Shown piece after piece: positions 61,701 to 64,000 of a stretch of 64,000 nt of DNA. Each line of letters begins with the position of its first letter. Positions within the stretch are counted from its first letter, which is position 1. A program made the position numbers and the translations under genes. Location of the stretch: contig OU015651.1 of the NCBI GenBank assembly GCA_907165275.2, positions 12,112,501 to 12,176,500 on the forward strand, given 5' to 3'. The notes beneath the pieces were generated by a model. It was not told the DNA's origin. It saw only the letters and a list, made by a program, of their open reading frames with translations, and did no database searches. Source of the DNA: Zygaena filipendulae. Its lineage: Eukaryota > Arthropoda > Insecta > Lepidoptera > Zygaenidae.

Positions 61701-63787
61701 CGTTTATAATTTTTTTTTAAATAAAGGGGACCTTTTTAAGGAACCTTAAGGGCCGCACTCATGCAGAATCGTTTTAAATGATTACCTACTTAATTTCAAG
61801 TAAAGATTTTTATGACAAAACTGCTGCAATCAGATACGTTTATTAAATTAATGTTAATTGACATTTAATTAAATTGACATTTAATTTAAATTTGCGGCAG
61901 TTTTGTTTCAAGTAGGTAATCATGAAAACGTCTCTGAGTGCGGCCGATATTTAGGCAGGTAAAGGAGGATGACTGGAGAGCGCATCGGAGCATTTTTGTT
62001 CTAAACACTTGTCACTGATTTACTGACGCAAACCTTAACCTTTTTTTAGGGCTGAAAAACAGTAATTTAAAAAAGTATCGATATCGAGTATCGACAATCT
62101 TTTTACTTGTTGTTGGTAAAAATAAGGCCATACTGTTCCGGGTGTGGTAGTACTTTCAGTTTAGGGAATGGGTAGGTAGGTAGGTACGTTAGCTAAGTTT
62201 ATCTCGGAAGCAAAATGAACTCACCGAAACCCTGTTGGATCCAAAGTACGGTGGTTGGTAGTACTGCTGCGGGTACTGTTGTTGGTAGCCGTAGGGATTG
62301 TACGGCAGACCTGGGTAGTAGGGCGTGGGGGCGCTGTACGCCGGGTACTGGAAGAACGGGTTGGCAGCTGGGCTGTACGGCCGGTACTGTGGGCTCGGCG
62401 GCAGCACGAACGGGTTCGCGGGCGGCTGCGAGCCCATCGACGGCTGGAACAAAGAATCAATCAAACTGGCCCTTAAAAATAATAGGTTTAAATTAAAAAA
62501 GAAAACTGATAAAAGTTTTCTCAATGGAATGAAATTGAAAGTGTCAAATGACAGCTTTTCTAAATCTAAGTGAAAAAGTTTATTACACACCTACAAGGCA
62601 TTTATAACAAAAGAAAAATCTAGAAATTACCTATCTATTGTTGTCTGTGTCTGTCTGTTTGTTGCGGCGAATCTTCGAAAATGTTGGATCAACTTTGACG
62701 GCAGATAGCTGATGTTATAAGGAGTAATTTACAATAGTTTTATCAGAGTTCCTGCGGGGATTCCGAATACATGCGGGTGAAACCGCGGGGCGCAGCTGTC
62801 ACATAAAAATCGCTCCAGCAGTTTTGAAGCAAAATGGTCCGTCACAAAAATATTGTGATATATAGGTATAGAGACGCAGAACATAAAAAAAATACATACA
62901 GGCGAACAATGAACCTCCTCCTTTTTGGAAGTCGGTTAAAAAATTATAATCAAATAGTGCAGAAAACAACATTCTGTTACTAAAACTAAAGTTGTATTAA
63001 TGTGTTTATTATTTCGCTGATTTCATCATCGCCTCTTTAGCTCAGTGGTAGAGCACTGGTCTCGTAAACCAGGGGTCGTGAGTTCAATCCTCACAGGAGG
63101 CATCTATTAATTATCGTTTTTGCATTTTTTTTATAAGCAAAATGTAAAAAAATCAAACCTTTTTGTTAAAGTTCATTATTTTTACTCACCCCATTTGGTC
63201 TAAACAGCAAAACATTTCCGATGGACGGTTTTGGAGGTTCTTGATTGCGATAGTCGTTGTCTTGATTCTGAGCAGCGCCATCTGTTGGTTTTGTAATTGT
63301 TTGCGTGCTTGGGTCTAGAGCGAAACCTGGTGGCAGTTTGCCTAACAAAACGGATGGAATGTTGTGTGAGTTCGGTGGCTCCTCGAAAGATGGCGATGAA
63401 CATTTCGCGTACGCTTCGCGCATCTCTTGCCGGATTTGTTTCACGACTTCAGGCCCAAAACAACTTTCATAAATCTGAAAATGAATAACATCAAAAATAA
63501 CTCATTTTTTGTTAAGACTCTAATACACCAAGTAGTCAGAATGATAGGTATATTTCAAAAAGTCTAGACATGCAGTCGTGGCCGAGCGGTTAAGGCGTCT
63601 GACTAGAAATCAGATTCCCTCTGGGAGCGTAGGTTCGAATCCTACCGACTGCGAATGAAATGTGCTTTTTGTTTCTCAACTTTACCTTCATCATGGCATA
63701 TTTTTTGATGAATTTGTCATCACTGCTGGCGAGCGCTTGTACTGCCGCACAAAGCAGACAGGACAGCAAAAGTCTAGATTTAACCAT
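58766..63787 (-). CDS. Secreted odorant-binding-protein-like protein with a Pro/Tyr-rich insertion (seven coding exons)
   Basis: Coding exons: complement(63686..63787), (63190..63474), (62225..62443), (60774..61001), (59949..60032), (59780..59865), (58766..58904). All introns are GT-AG and the exons join to 380 codons plus TAA. Introns 1-5 are phase 0 and intron 6 is phase 2. Residues 1 to about 20 are a signal peptide (MVKSRLLLSCLLCAAVQALA). Mature cysteines lie at 39, 59, 231, 274, 280, 304 and 313. The C-terminal pattern C231-x42-C274-x5-C280-x23-C304-x8-C313 and the DIQDGLQFCQKFSQC motif resemble insect odorant-binding proteins, where C5-x8-C6 is typical. It may be an Obp59a-type atypical OBP; that is from memory and not certain. 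Residues 60-230 are an inserted Pro/Tyr/Gln/Asn-rich low-complexity region. The tail is acidic and Tyr-rich. The ATG context CAAAATGG is good and lies 7 nt after an acceptor (CCGCAG|GATC), so a 5' non-coding exon lies upstream. Confidence 0.8.
59022..59290 (+). repeat. Family A head joined to the ACCGACTTCC repeat
   Basis: ACTAGCTGTGCCCCGCGG is followed by TTTTTAACCGACTTCC and CCCGACATCCGATTTAAAT. It lies in the last intron of the OBP-like gene. Confidence 0.75.
59425..59758 (+). repeat. Interspersed repeat family D, AAG-tailed, second copy
   Basis: It carries the same ordered blocks as 16548-16856, ending AAGAAGAAAAGAAGAAG. It lies in the last intron of the OBP-like gene and stops about 20 nt short of exon 6. 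Confidence 0.65.
60188..60390 (+). repeat. Interspersed repeat family A
   Basis: A near-consensus copy from ACTAGCTGTGCCCCGCGA to CATTTATAATATTAAGTAGG, in intron 4 of the OBP-like gene. Confidence 0.9.
61043..61210 (+). repeat. Family A, first of a tail-to-tail pair
   Basis: It begins within the head (TTACCCGCGGAAATTTCGG) and ends TTTCGCTTTTATAATAGTA. It starts about 40 nt from the splice acceptor of exon 4. Confidence 0.85.
61211..61400 (-). repeat. Family A, second of a tail-to-tail pair
   Basis: It runs from GATAGTTTATGAGTTTGTGA to GAAACCGCGGGAGCCAGC. Confidence 0.85.
61405..61555 (-). repeat. Family A, deleted copy
   Basis: It starts CATGTTTGTTACTCCTTCCC and ends GGAGACAGCTAGTAAAG. Confidence 0.7.
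61751..61945. mobile_element. Foldback MITE family C, shortened copy
   Basis: Left GGCCGCACTCATGCAGAATC and right CTCTGAGTGCGGCC are inverted; the centre is shortened. It lies in intron 3 of the OBP-like gene. Confidence 0.85.
62645..62800 (-). repeat. Family A, long subfamily, deleted
   Basis: It contains AGCTGATGTTATAAGGAGTA and ends GAAACCGCGGGGCGCAGC. Confidence 0.8.
62801..62945 (-). repeat. Repeat with the ACCGACTTCCAAAAAGGAGG motif, reversed
   Basis: It ends CCTCCTCCTTTTTGGAAGTC followed by GGTTAAAAA, the reverse of the motif at 59060 and 13749. Confidence 0.75.
63031..63102 (+). tRNA. tRNA-Thr (anticodon CGT)
   Basis: The acceptor stem GCCTCTT pairs with AGGAGGC. The anticodon arm is CTGGT-CTCGTAA-ACCAG with anticodon CGT, and the T arm contains GAGTTCAATCC. 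A T5 run at 63117 is a polymerase III terminator. It lies on the opposite strand inside intron 2 of the OBP-like gene. It looks functional. Confidence 0.95.
63572..63653 (+). tRNA. tRNA-Ser (anticodon AGA)
   Basis: The acceptor stem GCAGTCG pairs with CGACTGC. The anticodon arm is TCTGA-CTAGAAA-TCAGA with anticodon AGA. A long variable arm (CTCTGGGAG) is typical of serine tRNAs, and the T arm has GGTTCGAATCC. A T5 run at 63666 would terminate transcription. It lies antisense inside intron 1 of the OBP-like gene, 33 nt from exon 1. Confidence 0.97.
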
Positions 63788-63924
63788 TTTGATCCTGCGG
63801 TAAAAAGAAAAATTAGATCAAAATTAAGAAAAAACAGTATTTGGCTAAATACATACAATAGAAAACCTGATGACGCGTACTAAGTATAGCTGGTGATTAT
63901 TTTCAAATTAGTACATTATCTAAT

Positions 63925-64000
63925 TTCGTAGTTTCCGCGGGGATTCCGGGACAAAAAGTACACTATTTCCTTTTCTGTGTACGCATGTCCACACCTGAAG
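63925..64000 (+). repeat. Family A, cut by the window end
   Basis: AATTTCGTAGTTTCCGCGGG and GGGACAAAAAGTACACTATT identify the family; the tail lies outside the window. Confidence 0.75.

Noticed and set aside
62215..62573. Gly/Arg-rich plus-strand frames at 62215-62573
   Set aside because: They are complementary to the Pro/Tyr-rich exon of the OBP-like gene, which has good splice sites on the minus strand.

Overview
This window is nuclear DNA of an insect, almost certainly a moth or butterfly. It is AT-rich, full of short TACCTA/TAGGTA motifs, and carries dozens of copies of the short interspersed repeats typical of Lepidoptera. Its genes are intron-split. I did not try to name the species.

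Left end (1-6 kb): the gap gene hunchback (hb) lies on the minus strand, with two coding exons (181-1881 and 2341-2442) that join in frame to a 600-residue, six-zinc-finger protein. The start codon is only 2 nt inside its exon, so a 5' non-coding exon must lie further upstream. Candidate promoter sequence lies at about 5.15-6.05 kb. The hb 3' end runs into a foldback MITE cut by the window edge.

Middle (6-58 kb): about 50 kb with no complete gene. It is a patchwork of decayed elements: more than 30 copies of one dominant interspersed repeat (family A), six copies of an imperfect-TIR MITE (family B), four more copies of the palindromic foldback MITE (family C), a tRNA-derived SINE in two copies, a 1.74-kb Tc1/mariner-like relic with a broken transposase, and a 975-bp non-autonomous DNA element inserted in a family B copy. 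One short coding-like terminal exon with a 3' UTR (20.97-21.43 kb, minus) may belong to an unidentified gene. Between the repeats are unique, locally GC-richer islands. Several carry clusters of sites that look regulatory: GGGGTCA at 30.1-31.9 kb, and hunchback-type A-tract sites at 37.7, 39.4-39.9 and 48.6 kb. Given hb next door they may be enhancers, but that is inference.

Right end (58.7-64 kb): a seven-coding-exon minus-strand gene encodes a 380-residue secreted protein. It has odorant-binding-protein-like cysteine spacing in its C-terminal half and a long Pro/Tyr/Gln-rich insertion. Two plus-strand tRNA genes, Thr(CGT) and Ser(AGA), sit antisense inside its introns.

I found no CRISPR array, operon or defence-like system. 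The most useful leads are the unusual OBP-like gene with its nested tRNAs, the GGGGTCA cluster, the orphan exon, and the nested and palindromic repeats.
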